Shown here: positions 25,713 to 35,298 of the stretch, piece by piece
How positions within the stretch are numbered: the stretch's first letter is position 1
Layout: the number at the start of each line of letters is the position of its first letter
Assembly: GCA_947495135.1 (NCBI GenBank)
Contig: CANLXN010000012.1
Location: 1-64,000 of the forward strand
Origin: an uncultured Flavobacteriaceae bacterium
Lineage (GTDB): Bacteria > Bacteroidota > Bacteroidia > Flavobacteriales > Flavobacteriaceae
Reading direction: 5' to 3'
DNA length: 64,000 bases
The notes under the pieces: generated by a model
What the model saw: only the letters and a program-made list of their open reading frames with translations
The model's database searches: none
Told to the model about the DNA's origin: nothing
Made by a program: the position numbers and the translations under genes

Positions 25713-28112
25713 ATGATTACCAACACAGAGCTTGAAAAAAGAGGAAATCAGTTTCCTTCAAAAATAAAATCGTATAGTAAAAACATTGATACGCTTCATT
25801 TCCAAACGGAGAATAACGTTGTATTACAGCTCACCGTTCTGAGAGATAGTGTGCTGCGTTTTCGATATTCCACTACCTCAAACTTTGACAACGATTTCTC
25901 TTACGCTATTACTAAATATGCGAGTACCGGATATAACCATTTGGTGATAACAGAAGATGATAAAAACTACATTGTTACCACACAAAAACTGATCTGCGAA
26001 ATAAGAAAAGAGGATCTAAAAGTTTCTATTTATGACGCTGTTGATAAGGCTTTAATTAGCCAAGATGAACTTGGATTTCATTGGGAAGAAAGTTATGAGT
26101 ACGGCGGCAACGTTGTAAAAATGAGTAAAACTTCCTTCACAGGAGAAAGCTACTACGGCTTGGGAGATAAACCCGTACACCCTAATTTAAAAGGGAAGCG
26201 TTTTGAAAATTGGGTAACCGATTCTTATGCCTATGGACGTAATACAGATCCCATTTATAAGACTATTCCCTTCTATACTGGCTTACACGACGGCAAATCG
26301 TATGGAATATTCTTCGACAATACCTTTAGATCCTTCTTCGACTTTGCTCACGAACGAAAGAATGTAACTAGTTTTTGGGCGCAAGGTGGTGAGATGAACT
26401 ATTACTTCATCTATGGTCCGCAAATGGTAGATGTTGTGGCAAATTACACCGACCTAACTGGGAAACCCCACCAACTACCTCCTATGTGGGCATTAGGTTA
26501 TCACCAGTGTAAATGGAGTTATTATCCCGAGTCTAAGGTGAAAGAGGTGACAAATAAATTTAGAGAACTTCAAATTCCGTGTGATGCAATCTATCTCGAC
26601 ATTGATTATATGGATGGCTTTAGATGTTTTACCTGGAACAAGGAATATTTTCCAGATCCTAAAAGAATGGTAAAGGAATTAAGCGATGATGGTTTTAAAA
26701 CCGTGGTCATCATTGATCCAGGAATTAAAATTGACCAAGAAAACGATGTTTTTAAAGAAGCACTCGAAAAAGACTATTTCTGTAAACGTGCCGACGGCCC
26801 CTACATGAAGGGGAAGGTCTGGCCAGGAGAATGTTACTTCCCAGACTTTACCAAACCCGAAGTTAGAGATTGGTGGTCTGGATTGTATAAAGAGCTAATC
26901 GAAGATATAGGGGTGAGAGGAGTTTGGAACGACATGAATGAACCTGCTGTCATGGAGGTTCCTAATAAAACCTTTCCAGACGATGTAAGACACGACTACG
27001 ACGGCAACCCTTGCAGCCATCGCAAAGCGCACAATGTATATGGAATGCAAATGGCACGAGCCACTTACCAAGGGTTGAAAAAATTTGCCTATCCTAAAAG
27101 ACCTTTTGTAATTACGAGAGCTGCCTATAGCGGAACGCAACGATACACCTCCACTTGGACAGGAGACAATGTTGCTACTTGGGAACATTTATGGATAGCT
27201 AATGTACAAGCACAGCGCTTGGCAATGTCTGGATTTTCTTTCGCCGGAAGTGATATTGGTGGTTTTGCAGAACAGCCCAACGGAGAGCTCTATGCGCGCT
27301 GGATTCAGTTAGGTGTTTTTCATCCATTTTGTAGAACACACTCTTCAGGAGATCACGGAGAACAGGAACCATGGATGTTTGGTGACGAAATCACAGGCAT
27401 TGTAAAAAAATTCATTGAATTAAGATACCAGTTGCTTCCGTATTTATACACCACCTTTTGGCAGTATTTAAAAGAGGGAACTCCTATGCTAAAATCACTT
27501 GTTTTATACGACCAAGAAGATATTCAAACGCATTATAGAACAGATGAATTTATATTTGGAGATAAGATGTTTGTTTGTCCAATCAATGAGCCTAATTCAA
27601 CAGGGCGTAGGCTTTATTTGCCGAAAGGTAATTGGTACAACTATTGGACCGATGAATTAGTAGAAGGTGGAAAAGAACTGTGGGTAGAAGCAGAATTAGA
27701 CAGTATGCCACTCTTTGTAAAAGAAGGGGCAATTATTCCGAAATATCCTATCCAACAATATGTAGGCGAAAAAGAATTCGATGAAATTACTCTCGATGTC
27801 TATTACAGTAAAGGAAAAGAAACTTCGGTTGTATACGACGATGCTCACGATGGGTACGATTATACAAAGGGAAGATATAGCCTGCGAAACTTTAAAATGA
27901 CGGGTAAGAAAAACGAACTGATTATTCAACAACACAAATCGGGTAAGTTTGAAAGTAAATACACCAAATTTAAACTACAGTTAAAGGGAATTCCCTTCCC
28001 TATCAAAACTATTCAGATAGACAACGTAGAAATTCCTTTCGAAAAAGCCAAAGTGAATGGAGATAATACGCTGCTCGTAGATAAGAATTTTTCAGAAATC
28101 CACATTATGTAA
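25713..28112 (+). CDS. Alpha-glucosidase (GH31)
   Basis: 799 residues with an N-terminal beta-sandwich, the GH31 barrel and C-terminal beta domains. The nucleophile Asp is in 'GVWNDMNEPAVME' (about 407). 'FAGSDIGGFAEQPNGELYARW' and 'FCRTHSSGDHGEQEPW' follow, as in this family. No signal peptide is visible, so it is probably cytoplasmic. It starts 103 bases after glgB and probably hydrolyses maltose or glycogen-derived oligosaccharides. Confidence 0.93.
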   Translation: MITNTELEKRGNQFPSKIKSYSKNIDTLHFQTENNVVLQLTVLRDSVLRFRYSTTSNFDNDFSYAITKYASTGYNHLVITEDDKNYIVTTQKLICEIRKEDLKVSIYDAVDKALISQDELGFHWEESYEYGGNVVKMSKTSFTGESYYGLGDKPVHPNLKGKRFENWVTDSYAYGRNTDPIYKTIPFYTGLHDGKSYGIFFDNTFRSFFDFAHERKNVTSFWAQGGEMNYYFIYGPQMVDVVANYTDLTGKPHQLPPMWALGYHQCKWSYYPESKVKEVTNKFRELQIPCDAIYLDIDYMDGFRCFTWNKEYFPDPKRMVKELSDDGFKTVVIIDPGIKIDQENDVFKEALEKDYFCKRADGPYMKGKVWPGECYFPDFTKPEVRDWWSGLYKELIEDIGVRGVWNDMNEPAVMEVPNKTFPDDVRHDYDGNPCSHRKAHNVYGMQMARATYQGLKKFAYPKRPFVITRAAYSGTQRYTSTWTGDNVATWEHLWIANVQAQRLAMSGFSFAGSDIGGFAEQPNGELYARWIQLGVFHPFCRTHSSGDHGEQEPWMFGDEITGIVKKFIELRYQLLPYLYTTFWQYLKEGTPMLKSLVLYDQEDIQTHYRTDEFIFGDKMFVCPINEPNSTGRRLYLPKGNWYNYWTDELVEGGKELWVEAELDSMPLFVKEGAIIPKYPIQQYVGEKEFDEITLDVYYSKGKETSVVYDDAHDGYDYTKGRYSLRNFKMTGKKNELIIQQHKSGKFESKYTKFKLQLKGIPFPIKTIQIDNVEIPFEKAKVNGDNTLLVDKNFSEIHIM

Positions 28113-28133
28113 TTGGATATACTGAAAAAAAGT

Positions 28134-28166
28134 AAAACCCAGACGATATTTTGTCTGGGTTTTTTA
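28134..28166 (+). terminator. Intrinsic terminator after the GH31 gene
   Basis: AAAACCCAGAC (28134-28144) pairs with GTCTGGGTTTT (28153-28163) around an 8-base loop, followed by T residues. A clear end of the glycogen gene group. Confidence 0.92.
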
Positions 28167-28218
28167 TTCTGAAATTCTATAAAACTAAAAGACTTTAGGT
28201 CCCCTAATTGAAACAGCC

Positions 28219-28446
28219 TTATCCACCACAACTGGTCCCAACCTCTTCCAATCCCTCCAAATAGAGGTCATAATCTGTACCTGTATCCTCGCCATTAATC
28301 GACGCATTCCCATTGCTCTCTCTACATAACTCAAACGCGGAAGTAACTTCACTACTGCAGGTAGTGCAACTTCGCGAATCATCCTCCTTACAGGAAAAAA
28401 GTATAACAAAATTCAGGATAAGCGAGAAAAGAAGAGTCTTTTTCAA
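28219..28446 (-). CDS. Small cysteine-containing lipoprotein
   Basis: 75 residues. A hydrophobic leader ends at the lipobox 'FSC', followed by 'KEDD', a Lys-acidic pattern like the lipoprotein export signal known in Capnocytophaga, so surface display is possible. The mature part has four more Cys, including a CTTC pair. I do not recognise a family. It lies 35 bases after the antiporter gene and probably shares its transcript. Confidence 0.65.
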   Translation of the reverse strand: MKKTLLFSLILNFVILFSCKEDDSRSCTTCSSEVTSAFELCRESNGNASINGEDTGTDYDLYLEGLEEVGTSCGG

Positions 28447-28481
28447 TATAAATGCTATTAATTATTGTTCGTTGAACGTGG

Positions 28482-30302
28482 TCATGTCAGTGGTTTCCCA
28501 AGGTATACTAAACGCCATCCTTTATCAATGGTGTCTATTTCCTTATTAAAAGACGAAATTATTTCCAATTCGCCATCCAACTTTTTAATGAATAGCGGAA
28601 TACTATCTTGATCTTTATCAGTAGTATCTATAAGTTCGTTATAATGCTCTCTATCCCGCAACTCCAATTCCAGAATGGTTGGATACTTACTCATTACCTT
28701 GTTTACCGAAGCAAAATCGTCTATATGAGAAAACAGACCTTCTTCAGCATTATTGTTTGGATCCTTCATTTCTTCCGCAGAAATAAGTCTAAAAGCTCCA
28801 TTTTCTCCAAATTGCTTCTTCAATTTATTAATGGCGTATTTATTAATTTCAGCATTTCCAGTAAGCGATAACAAATAACCCACGTCATTTAACTCGACAT
28901 TGTCCAATAAGGTGTCTGAATAGACATCTGCCGCGAAGGCTTCAATTCCCATATCTTTCGCCTTTTGAATATTACTATCATTACTATCTACTAATACTAC
29001 GTGCCTTCCATTCTTGTTGAGGTAATCACCCAATAATCTTGGAAATTTCGAAGCTCCCACAATTAAAATACCTTCCGAAGTTTTGAGAAACACCCCCACA
29101 ATTTTTGCGAAAAATCGAGCAGTGGTTGCGTTTAAAAGTACGGTTGTAAGTACCAAGCTAAACACAAGAGGTGTAATATACTCGGCTCCCACCACTCCTT
29201 TTTGCACCAATTTACTTCCAAAAAGTGATGCTATACCAGCTGCCACAATCCCTCTAGGCCCTACCCAACTAATAAATAACTTTTCGTTTGTTTTAAGTGA
29301 AGAGTTAATAGTGCTGAGAAAAACTCCTATAGGCCTAATTAAAAAGATAACGACTGCAAACAATAGTGCAGTTTGATAATTTGAAACTAACATTAAGTCG
29401 TCCAATGTGATGTTCGCCGACAATAGTATAAAAAGAATAGAAATTAACAACACACTTAACGACTCCTTGAAGTACAAGAGTTCTTTTAAATTAGGTAAGT
29501 CGCTATTCCCTAAAAACATTCCCATCACCACTACCGAAAGCAGTCCAGATTCATGGGCGAAAACATCACTTTCCACGAAAATCAACAATACCACCGAAAG
29601 AGAAACAACGTTCAGTAAATAATGAGGAATCAACTTCTTCTTGATCGCAAAGTACAAGGCATAACCTCCCGAGATCCCAAAAGAAAATCCTATTAAAATA
29701 ATTTTTCCAAATTCAACAAATGCTTGCTTTGTAAAACCTAAATCGCCTTTTACAGAAATAAATTCGAAAACCAATACTGCTACTAATGCACCAATTGGGT
29801 CAATCAAAATACCTTCCCATTTCAATACAGCTGAAATATCCTTTTTTAAGGGGATGTTTCTAAGAATTGGGGTTATTACAGTAGGTCCCGTAACAATTAT
29901 TAACGCCGCGAATAAAAAAGAAATTTTCCAACTCAATCCCATAATGAAGTAGGCCGAAACACCAGAGCCAATAAAAGTGACAAACGAACCAAGGCTTATT
30001 AGTTTACCAATAACGCCACCTACTTTTTTAACCTCTCCAAATTTTAAGGTAAGACCTCCTTCGAAAAGAATAATTCCAATGGCAAGGGAAACAAAGTAAA
30101 AGAGGCTTTCTCCGGGAAAAAGGCCCTCTTTTCCATTCCAAATGGGTTGAATCCACTGCGTGCCGTCTTCAGACATCAAGGTGGAAATAGGCCCAACAAA
30201 AAGACCAATAAGAATAAGCGGAAGAATTGCTGGTATTTTAAACCTCCATGCTGTCCATTGCGCTAATATTCCCAGTATAATAATTCCTGCTAGCTCTAAC
30301 AT
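28482..30302 (-). CDS. Cation/proton antiporter with TrkA-N domain
   Basis: 606 residues from ATG 30302 ('MLELAGIIILGILAQWTAWRFKIP'); upstream in-frame codons do not look like family sequence. About 12 helices include 'WVGPRGIVAAGIASLFGSKL', typical of CPA1-type sodium or potassium/proton antiporters. A C-terminal Rossmann domain ('GILIVGASKFPRLLGDYL', then 'HVVLVDSND') resembles TrkA-N and suggests gating by a nucleotide. The ion is not determinable. It is divergent from the UspA-like gene. Confidence 0.88.
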   Translation of the reverse strand: MLELAGIIILGILAQWTAWRFKIPAILPLILIGLFVGPISTLMSEDGTQWIQPIWNGKEGLFPGESLFYFVSLAIGIILFEGGLTLKFGEVKKVGGVIGKLISLGSFVTFIGSGVSAYFIMGLSWKISFLFAALIIVTGPTVITPILRNIPLKKDISAVLKWEGILIDPIGALVAVLVFEFISVKGDLGFTKQAFVEFGKIILIGFSFGISGGYALYFAIKKKLIPHYLLNVVSLSVVLLIFVESDVFAHESGLLSVVVMGMFLGNSDLPNLKELLYFKESLSVLLISILFILLSANITLDDLMLVSNYQTALLFAVVIFLIRPIGVFLSTINSSLKTNEKLFISWVGPRGIVAAGIASLFGSKLVQKGVVGAEYITPLVFSLVLTTVLLNATTARFFAKIVGVFLKTSEGILIVGASKFPRLLGDYLNKNGRHVVLVDSNDSNIQKAKDMGIEAFAADVYSDTLLDNVELNDVGYLLSLTGNAEINKYAINKLKKQFGENGAFRLISAEEMKDPNNNAEEGLFSHIDDFASVNKVMSKYPTILELELRDREHYNELIDTTDKDQDSIPLFIKKLDGELEIISSFNKEIDTIDKGWRLVYLGKPLT

Positions 30303-30518
30303 TGGTTTTAGATTAGTGTTCCCTGCTAAAATATTAAGAATTGTCGAGACCAAAAGACTCTTTCCTTTATAATTTACACAAAGACCAAACAAGCCAGCTC
30401 CATAAAATATAGTATCTTTCCCCGATATACATTAATTCGTAGATTTTACTATTACTGTGTATTTTCGAAAGATATTTCAACAAATCTGTGCCCAAATACA
30501 ACTTGACAACCAATCCAT

Positions 30519-31367
30519 TTGAACAATAATCAATTTAAGATCGTAGGAATTGGGGTAGCCTTTTCCCCTAATCTTAAAGCCAATTTATATGAAGCTGCAA
30601 GGCTTTCATTATTGTTCGGCTCTAGGTTATTGCTGATTCATGTGGGTGAAGCTTCGGAAGAAAAGAAACGCACTATAGATGAAATTCTTAAGCCATTTAT
30701 TGAAAAGCAATTGGACTTTGAAATTGTATTTCAGCCAGGGGATCCTGTAGAGGTTATTTTGAAAACAGTGCTGACCAAACGGGTGGATTTATTGATACTA
30801 GGAGCCCTCAAACAAGAAAACTTTTTAAAATACTATGTGGGTTCTATCGCTAGAAAAATAACTCGAAAAGCCCTGTGTTCTGTATTATTGCTTATCAAGC
30901 CATCTATCGAAAGAATTCCATGTAAACATGTTGTTGTAAATGGACTAAAAGATGATCGCACCAAACACGCTATTACAGCCGCCTTTTTTGTTGCCAATGC
31001 TTTAAAAAGTGAACAACTCACCATTGTAGAAGAAATTACGCAACAAGAGATTTCCATTAAGGTGAACGACAATAAATCTCTGAGGAAAGCAAACCTTATG
31101 AAGGAGAAATTAAAACGACGGGAAGACCTAAGAATTCAACAAATCTTAACCGAAATTCCTGAAGAACAAAAGGTTCAAATTTCTGTCAAAACTCAACCTA
31201 TTTTTGGAACACGAGGATATTCCATTGGTCATTATGCTCAAGTAGCAAGAGCAGATTTGTTGGTGATGAATGCCCCAGGAAAAGTTGGTTTTTGGGACCG
31301 TCTTTTCCCACACGACATTGAACATATTTTAACCGAACTCCCAACAGATGTACTAATTGTTCAATGA
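30519..31367 (+). CDS. Universal stress protein family (two-domain)
   Basis: 282 residues, two UspA-like halves. The first has 'VGIGVAFSPNLKANLYEAARLSLLFGSRLLLIHVGE' and ends 'VGSIARKITRKALCSVLLLIKP'. The second ends 'DIEHILTELPTDVLIVQ'. The start is TTG at 30519. It overlaps the SulP transporter gene by four bases (ATGA), so translation is coupled and the protein probably acts with the transporter, perhaps as a nucleotide-dependent regulator (inferred). Confidence 0.82.
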   Translation: MNNNQFKIVGIGVAFSPNLKANLYEAARLSLLFGSRLLLIHVGEASEEKKRTIDEILKPFIEKQLDFEIVFQPGDPVEVILKTVLTKRVDLLILGALKQENFLKYYVGSIARKITRKALCSVLLLIKPSIERIPCKHVVVNGLKDDRTKHAITAAFFVANALKSEQLTIVEEITQQEISIKVNDNKSLRKANLMKEKLKRREDLRIQQILTEIPEEQKVQISVKTQPIFGTRGYSIGHYAQVARADLLVMNAPGKVGFWDRLFPHDIEHILTELPTDVLIVQ

Positions 31368-33571
31368 GACCTAAAAAACATGGCGTAGCCAATTTCTTTA
31401 AAGCACTTCCTAAAAACATCTTTTCAGGGTTTGTGGTGAGTTTAATCGCCCTGCCATTAGGCCTCGGTCTTGCCATGGCAAGTGAGGCCCCGCCTATCGC
31501 TGGTATTATCGCCGCAGTTGTGGGCGGTTTGCTCGTATCTATCTTAGGCGGCAGCCATGTAACCATTACGGGGCCTGGAAACGGACTTGTGGGTGTTTTA
31601 TTAGTAGCGATCACAACCCTTGGTCTTGAAGGAGCTTATGCCGCAATTATTTGCTCAGGAGCACTCCTTATTATTCTTGGCTTTCTTAGAATGGGAAAAT
31701 TAGCAAATTTCTTTCCTTCCTCAGCCATTCAGGGAATGTTAGCTGCCATTGGTCTTATTATATTGGGGAAGCAATTCCACATTATGATGGGGAACAAATT
31801 GGTAATGAACGGCAGTATCGACTATTTATTAGCCATACCGAACACTGTAAAGAACGCTTTTTTCTATCAGGACAAAGGACTAACCTACGCTGCAATTGCA
31901 GGAGTCTTTTCACTAGCCATTATGTTCTTCTACGCTCGAATTCGACATAAATATTTACGCCTTATTCCTGCTCCCATGTGGATTGTTTTAATTTCAATTG
32001 GATTTAGCTATTACTTCGAATTGATTGTAAAAAAACCGCATCCTATTGATCCTAACTATATGATATCGGGCATCCCAACTGCCAACGAAATAGTCTCTCA
32101 ACTGCCAATTCCCGATTTTAGTTTTATGGGAGATCTTCCATTTTGGACCAGTGTTCTAGCGCTCACCCTTATTGCTAGCATCGAATCTTTATTGAGCATT
32201 AAGGCCGTAGATAATCTGGATCCACAAAAAAGGAGATCCAACGTAAACCGTGACTTAAAAGCGCTCGGACTTGCCACCATTGGAAGCGGATTAATTGGAG
32301 GTCTCAACGTGGTTACTGTAATCGCCCGGAGCTCTGTAAATGTAAATAACGGAGGAACAAATAGATCTGCTAATTTCAGTCATGCCGTTTTCTTAGTCAT
32401 ATTTATTGTTCTGTTTAGCACACAATTAACCCGGATTCCGTTACCAGCACTCATGGCAATTTTGGTATATACAGGATACAAACTTGCATCTCCAGCACTA
32501 ATTAGAAAGATTTTTTCAGTAGGAAAAGAGCAACTCATTATTTTCTTCACTACGCTTTTGGTAACTCTTTTTGTAGATCTCATTTCAGGAATTGTAGCAG
32601 GTGTAGTTATTACATTCGTTATTCACTTATTTATTAATAGAAGTTTTTCCTTATTCTTCAGAAATGTGATGAAACCAAATGTTCTCATGTTTCAAGAAGG
32701 ACATTCTGACGGAAATTATTACGTGAGCGTAAAACACTTTTGCACCTTTCTAAATTTCTACAAACTGAAAGAAAAGCTGGACGATATTCCCGAAAACGAA
32801 GATGTAGTAGTCGATTTTTCCATGTGCGAATTTGTAGACCACACCGTCATGGAAAACCTCAGCGGGTATCAAGATCTATTTTTAAAAAGAGATGGTCATT
32901 TTGAAGTTATTGGTTTAGACTTACATGAAACCGATTCAAAACACCCTTTTGCCCTGCGTCGTTTAATTCCAGGTCTTGGCCTTTTGCAAAACAATCTTAC
33001 CAAACGGCAAACCACACTTCAAGAAATTGCAGATGATTACAACATACACTATGAAGCAGAGAAAACACAGAACGCCCATTTTCTAGATTCGTTCTTATTT
33101 TTTAAAACAAAGCAAATTGAAGCCGTTTATAATCGACTTTACAATACCGAAAATACATTTAGGTTATTCGATATCAATTATTCGGAAGGAGAATTAATTG
33201 CCAAAGAGAATGTAAAAACGACCATGCTTCACATTAAACTTAATCGCCAAGTGCCCGAATTCACTTTAGATCGGGAGGGTTTTCTAGAACGAGTGTACGC
33301 CTTTGCGGGTTTCAAAGATATTCCCATCGCCAATCACAGAGATTTCTCAAAGCGGTTCTATCTGCTTGGAGAAAGCACAGCATACATACAGTCTTTTTTC
33401 GATGACGAGCTGGTACATTTCTTCGAAAGCAACCCATATTATCACGTGGAATCCAACGGGACGAGTTTACTAGTTTTCAGCAAAGAAAGAGTCGCTGGGA
33501 TCAAAGAAATCAAAGCGCTCTACGACTTTGGAAAACGTTTAGGCAAAGTAATTCAAGAAACTTTCGATTAA
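31364..33571 (+). CDS. SulP-family anion transporter with STAS and extra C-terminal domain
   Basis: 735 residues. The membrane part (about 1-430) has the SulP motifs 'ALPLGLGLAMASEAPPIAGIIAAVVGG' and 'SIESLLSIKAVDNLD'. A STAS domain follows (about 450-550, 'DVVVDFSMCEFVDHTVMENL'). The last 180 residues form a further domain I do not recognise, absent from plain SulP proteins. Members carry sulfate, bicarbonate or other anions. Coupling to a UspA-like gene suggests regulated transport. Confidence 0.9.
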   Translation: MRPKKHGVANFFKALPKNIFSGFVVSLIALPLGLGLAMASEAPPIAGIIAAVVGGLLVSILGGSHVTITGPGNGLVGVLLVAITTLGLEGAYAAIICSGALLIILGFLRMGKLANFFPSSAIQGMLAAIGLIILGKQFHIMMGNKLVMNGSIDYLLAIPNTVKNAFFYQDKGLTYAAIAGVFSLAIMFFYARIRHKYLRLIPAPMWIVLISIGFSYYFELIVKKPHPIDPNYMISGIPTANEIVSQLPIPDFSFMGDLPFWTSVLALTLIASIESLLSIKAVDNLDPQKRRSNVNRDLKALGLATIGSGLIGGLNVVTVIARSSVNVNNGGTNRSANFSHAVFLVIFIVLFSTQLTRIPLPALMAILVYTGYKLASPALIRKIFSVGKEQLIIFFTTLLVTLFVDLISGIVAGVVITFVIHLFINRSFSLFFRNVMKPNVLMFQEGHSDGNYYVSVKHFCTFLNFYKLKEKLDDIPENEDVVVDFSMCEFVDHTVMENLSGYQDLFLKRDGHFEVIGLDLHETDSKHPFALRRLIPGLGLLQNNLTKRQTTLQEIADDYNIHYEAEKTQNAHFLDSFLFFKTKQIEAVYNRLYNTENTFRLFDINYSEGELIAKENVKTTMLHIKLNRQVPEFTLDREGFLERVYAFAGFKDIPIANHRDFSKRFYLLGESTAYIQSFFDDELVHFFESNPYYHVESNGTSLLVFSKERVAGIKEIKALYDFGKRLGKVIQETFD

Positions 33572-33627
33572 TTCTTTTCTTCTGAAAACTCCTTGCATTT
33601 GCCCCTCTTATGAGAAATAGCCACTTC

Positions 33628-33713
33628 TTAGACCGCCTAACCTAGTTGATACTGCACGTTGGATCTAAAATATCGACATTCAAATTAAACCATTTTCAAC
33701 TAGGAAGGTCTAA
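33628..33713 (+). repeat. Two-part inverted repeat between the SulP and YHYH genes
   Basis: TTAGACC (33628-33634) pairs with GGTCTAA (33707-33713) and CCTAGTTGA (33641-33649) pairs with TCAACTAGG (33696-33704). The two stems are joined by a 6/2-base internal loop and close a 46-base loop. It could be a structured RNA or a binding site. Confidence 0.5.
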
Positions 33714-33725
33714 CTGAAGTAAATC

Positions 33726-33748
33726 AGTAACTGGAGCGTTACTTTTTT
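33726..33748 (+). terminator. Terminator of the UspA-SulP unit
   Basis: AGTAAC (33726-33731) pairs with GTTACT (33738-33743) around TGGAGC, followed by five more T. Confidence 0.55.
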
Positions 33749-33792
33749 CATATTAGGTGAAATTATTCAGGAATAACTTAACAATCAAAAAA

Positions 33793-34575
33793 ATGAAACG
33801 TCATATTCTCCCCATTTTATTTCTTTCTGGAATCTTAATTTGTTTTACATCTTGTAATAATGATGATGATGAAACTGATGAAACAGGCGGCTCATCTGCC
33901 GAAATCAGTACCCCAATATCAGCATTTGATGAATTTAATCCGGATTCGGTCACTATTTCCTTTGATGGTGATGAAATTACTATTGAATCGAATGGTTTAC
34001 CAAACCATACCTCTCCATATTGGGCCCCTACAGATCCTCTTTATATTGATCCAATTGTAGCTACACATTTAACTCCTGGTGGAATTGGGAGTGGTAGCTT
34101 TATTCTTACGGTTCCTTCTGCCCCAGAATTGGCCGCATCAAGTACCGCTACGGGATTAGGTCCCATTGGAATTTCCGTAACTGGTGTCCCTATTTTTAAT
34201 GATACCGAAGGACCAAATAGGCCATTAGAGGAAGAAATTGCAGAGTCATTTGATTATGCAGGTGCTCACAATGGACCTTCAGGATATCACTACCATGTAG
34301 AGTCTTCAGACATTCCTGAAAATACCGTTCTTTCTCATGACGACCAACAGTTGGTAGGAATAATGGCTGATGGTTTCTTGATTTATGGCAGAAAATGTAA
34401 CTCAATAGGAGATCATCCAACAGACTTAGATGTCTCAGGGGGACATAGGTCTTCAACACAACACAGCGGCGAGGAAGAGTTTTACCACTACCACATCATT
34501 AATGAATACTATTTAGGGACATTAATTGTTCTTTTTGGTGGTGATTTACAAGGCACTCCCAATACTATAATGTAG
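33793..34575 (+). CDS. YHYH-domain lipoprotein
   Basis: 260 residues from ATG 33793; an upstream in-frame start would hide the signal peptide. A leader ends at the lipobox 'FTSC', followed by 'NNDDDETDE', an acidic run typical of surface-exposed Bacteroidota lipoproteins. The YHYH domain motif 'HNGPSGYHYHVES' lies near residues 160-172, and a second 'YHYHII' near 235. The function of YHYH proteins is unknown. Confidence 0.8.
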   Translation: MKRHILPILFLSGILICFTSCNNDDDETDETGGSSAEISTPISAFDEFNPDSVTISFDGDEITIESNGLPNHTSPYWAPTDPLYIDPIVATHLTPGGIGSGSFILTVPSAPELAASSTATGLGPIGISVTGVPIFNDTEGPNRPLEEEIAESFDYAGAHNGPSGYHYHVESSDIPENTVLSHDDQQLVGIMADGFLIYGRKCNSIGDHPTDLDVSGGHRSSTQHSGEEEFYHYHIINEYYLGTLIVLFGGDLQGTPNTIM

Positions 34576-34599
34576 ATGCTGCATTTGATTTTGTTTGAA

Positions 34600-34650
34600 A
34601 AGAAACCATCTGTAAAAATTTGTTTGAATTTGCGATGGTTTCTTGTTTTA
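34600..34650 (+). terminator. Terminator after the YHYH gene
   Basis: AAGAAACCATC (34600-34610) pairs with GATGGTTTCTT (34634-34644), then GTTTTA. The loop is 23 bases. Confidence 0.6.
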
Positions 34651-34677
34651 ACAATACTAAAGTTAAAAGTTATTAAA

Positions 34678-35298
34678 ATGAAACCATCTTTTTGGATCCT
34701 TCTCTGCTTAAGCATTCTCTTGATGAGTTGTTCCCAACCAAAAAGAAAATCAACTCCAAGCGCCAATTCGAATACTCTTTTGGAGATACCAGAAAAAACA
34801 GTTTCAATAGCGGATCTTCATTACGATCATAAGCAATCCTTATGGATGTTAAACGAACTACCTTATTCTGGATTTGCCGAGAGCTATTATCCAAATCACC
34901 GTTTAATGGAAAAATTCGGAATATTAAATGGAAAAAAGCAAGGCGAATATATGCAGTGGTACTCCGACGGGCATCTTAAAAATGTTGCGAATTACTACAA
35001 TGGGAAGTTAAACGGGCAGAAAAAAATATGGTCTAAAGATTCGACGCATGTCCTAATTGCTCAATTCAATTATTATAGGGGAAAAGCACATGGAGAACAG
35101 AAGAAATGGTATACCACAGGAGAGTTGTTTAAACAATTACATTTAAACATGGGAAAAGAAGAAGGCCTTCAACAAGCATATAGAAAAAATGGTGCCCTAT
35201 TCGCTAATTACGAAGCTCGAGAAGGCAGAATTTTCGGGCTAAAGAAAGCCGCTCTTTGTTTCGGTCTAGAGGATAAAAATGATCAACTTGAAAAGTAA
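34678..35298 (+). CDS. MORN-variant repeat (YwqK-like) lipoprotein
   Basis: 206 residues from ATG 34678. The leader ends at the lipobox 'LMSC'. The body has repeats such as 'GKKQGEYMQWYSDGHLKNVANYYNGKLNGQKKIW' and 'GKAHGEQKKWYTTGELFKQ', the MORN-variant pattern of YwqK-like proteins. These are often labelled antitoxins, but I see no toxin gene nearby. Located in the envelope; role unknown. Confidence 0.75.
   Translation: MKPSFWILLCLSILLMSCSQPKRKSTPSANSNTLLEIPEKTVSIADLHYDHKQSLWMLNELPYSGFAESYYPNHRLMEKFGILNGKKQGEYMQWYSDGHLKNVANYYNGKLNGQKKIWSKDSTHVLIAQFNYYRGKAHGEQKKWYTTGELFKQLHLNMGKEEGLQQAYRKNGALFANYEAREGRIFGLKKAALCFGLEDKNDQLEK

Noticed and set aside
34678-35298. YwqK-like protein as antitoxin of a toxin-antitoxin pair
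   Set aside because: It is a lipoprotein and no toxin-like gene lies next to it; the antitoxin label is a database convention.
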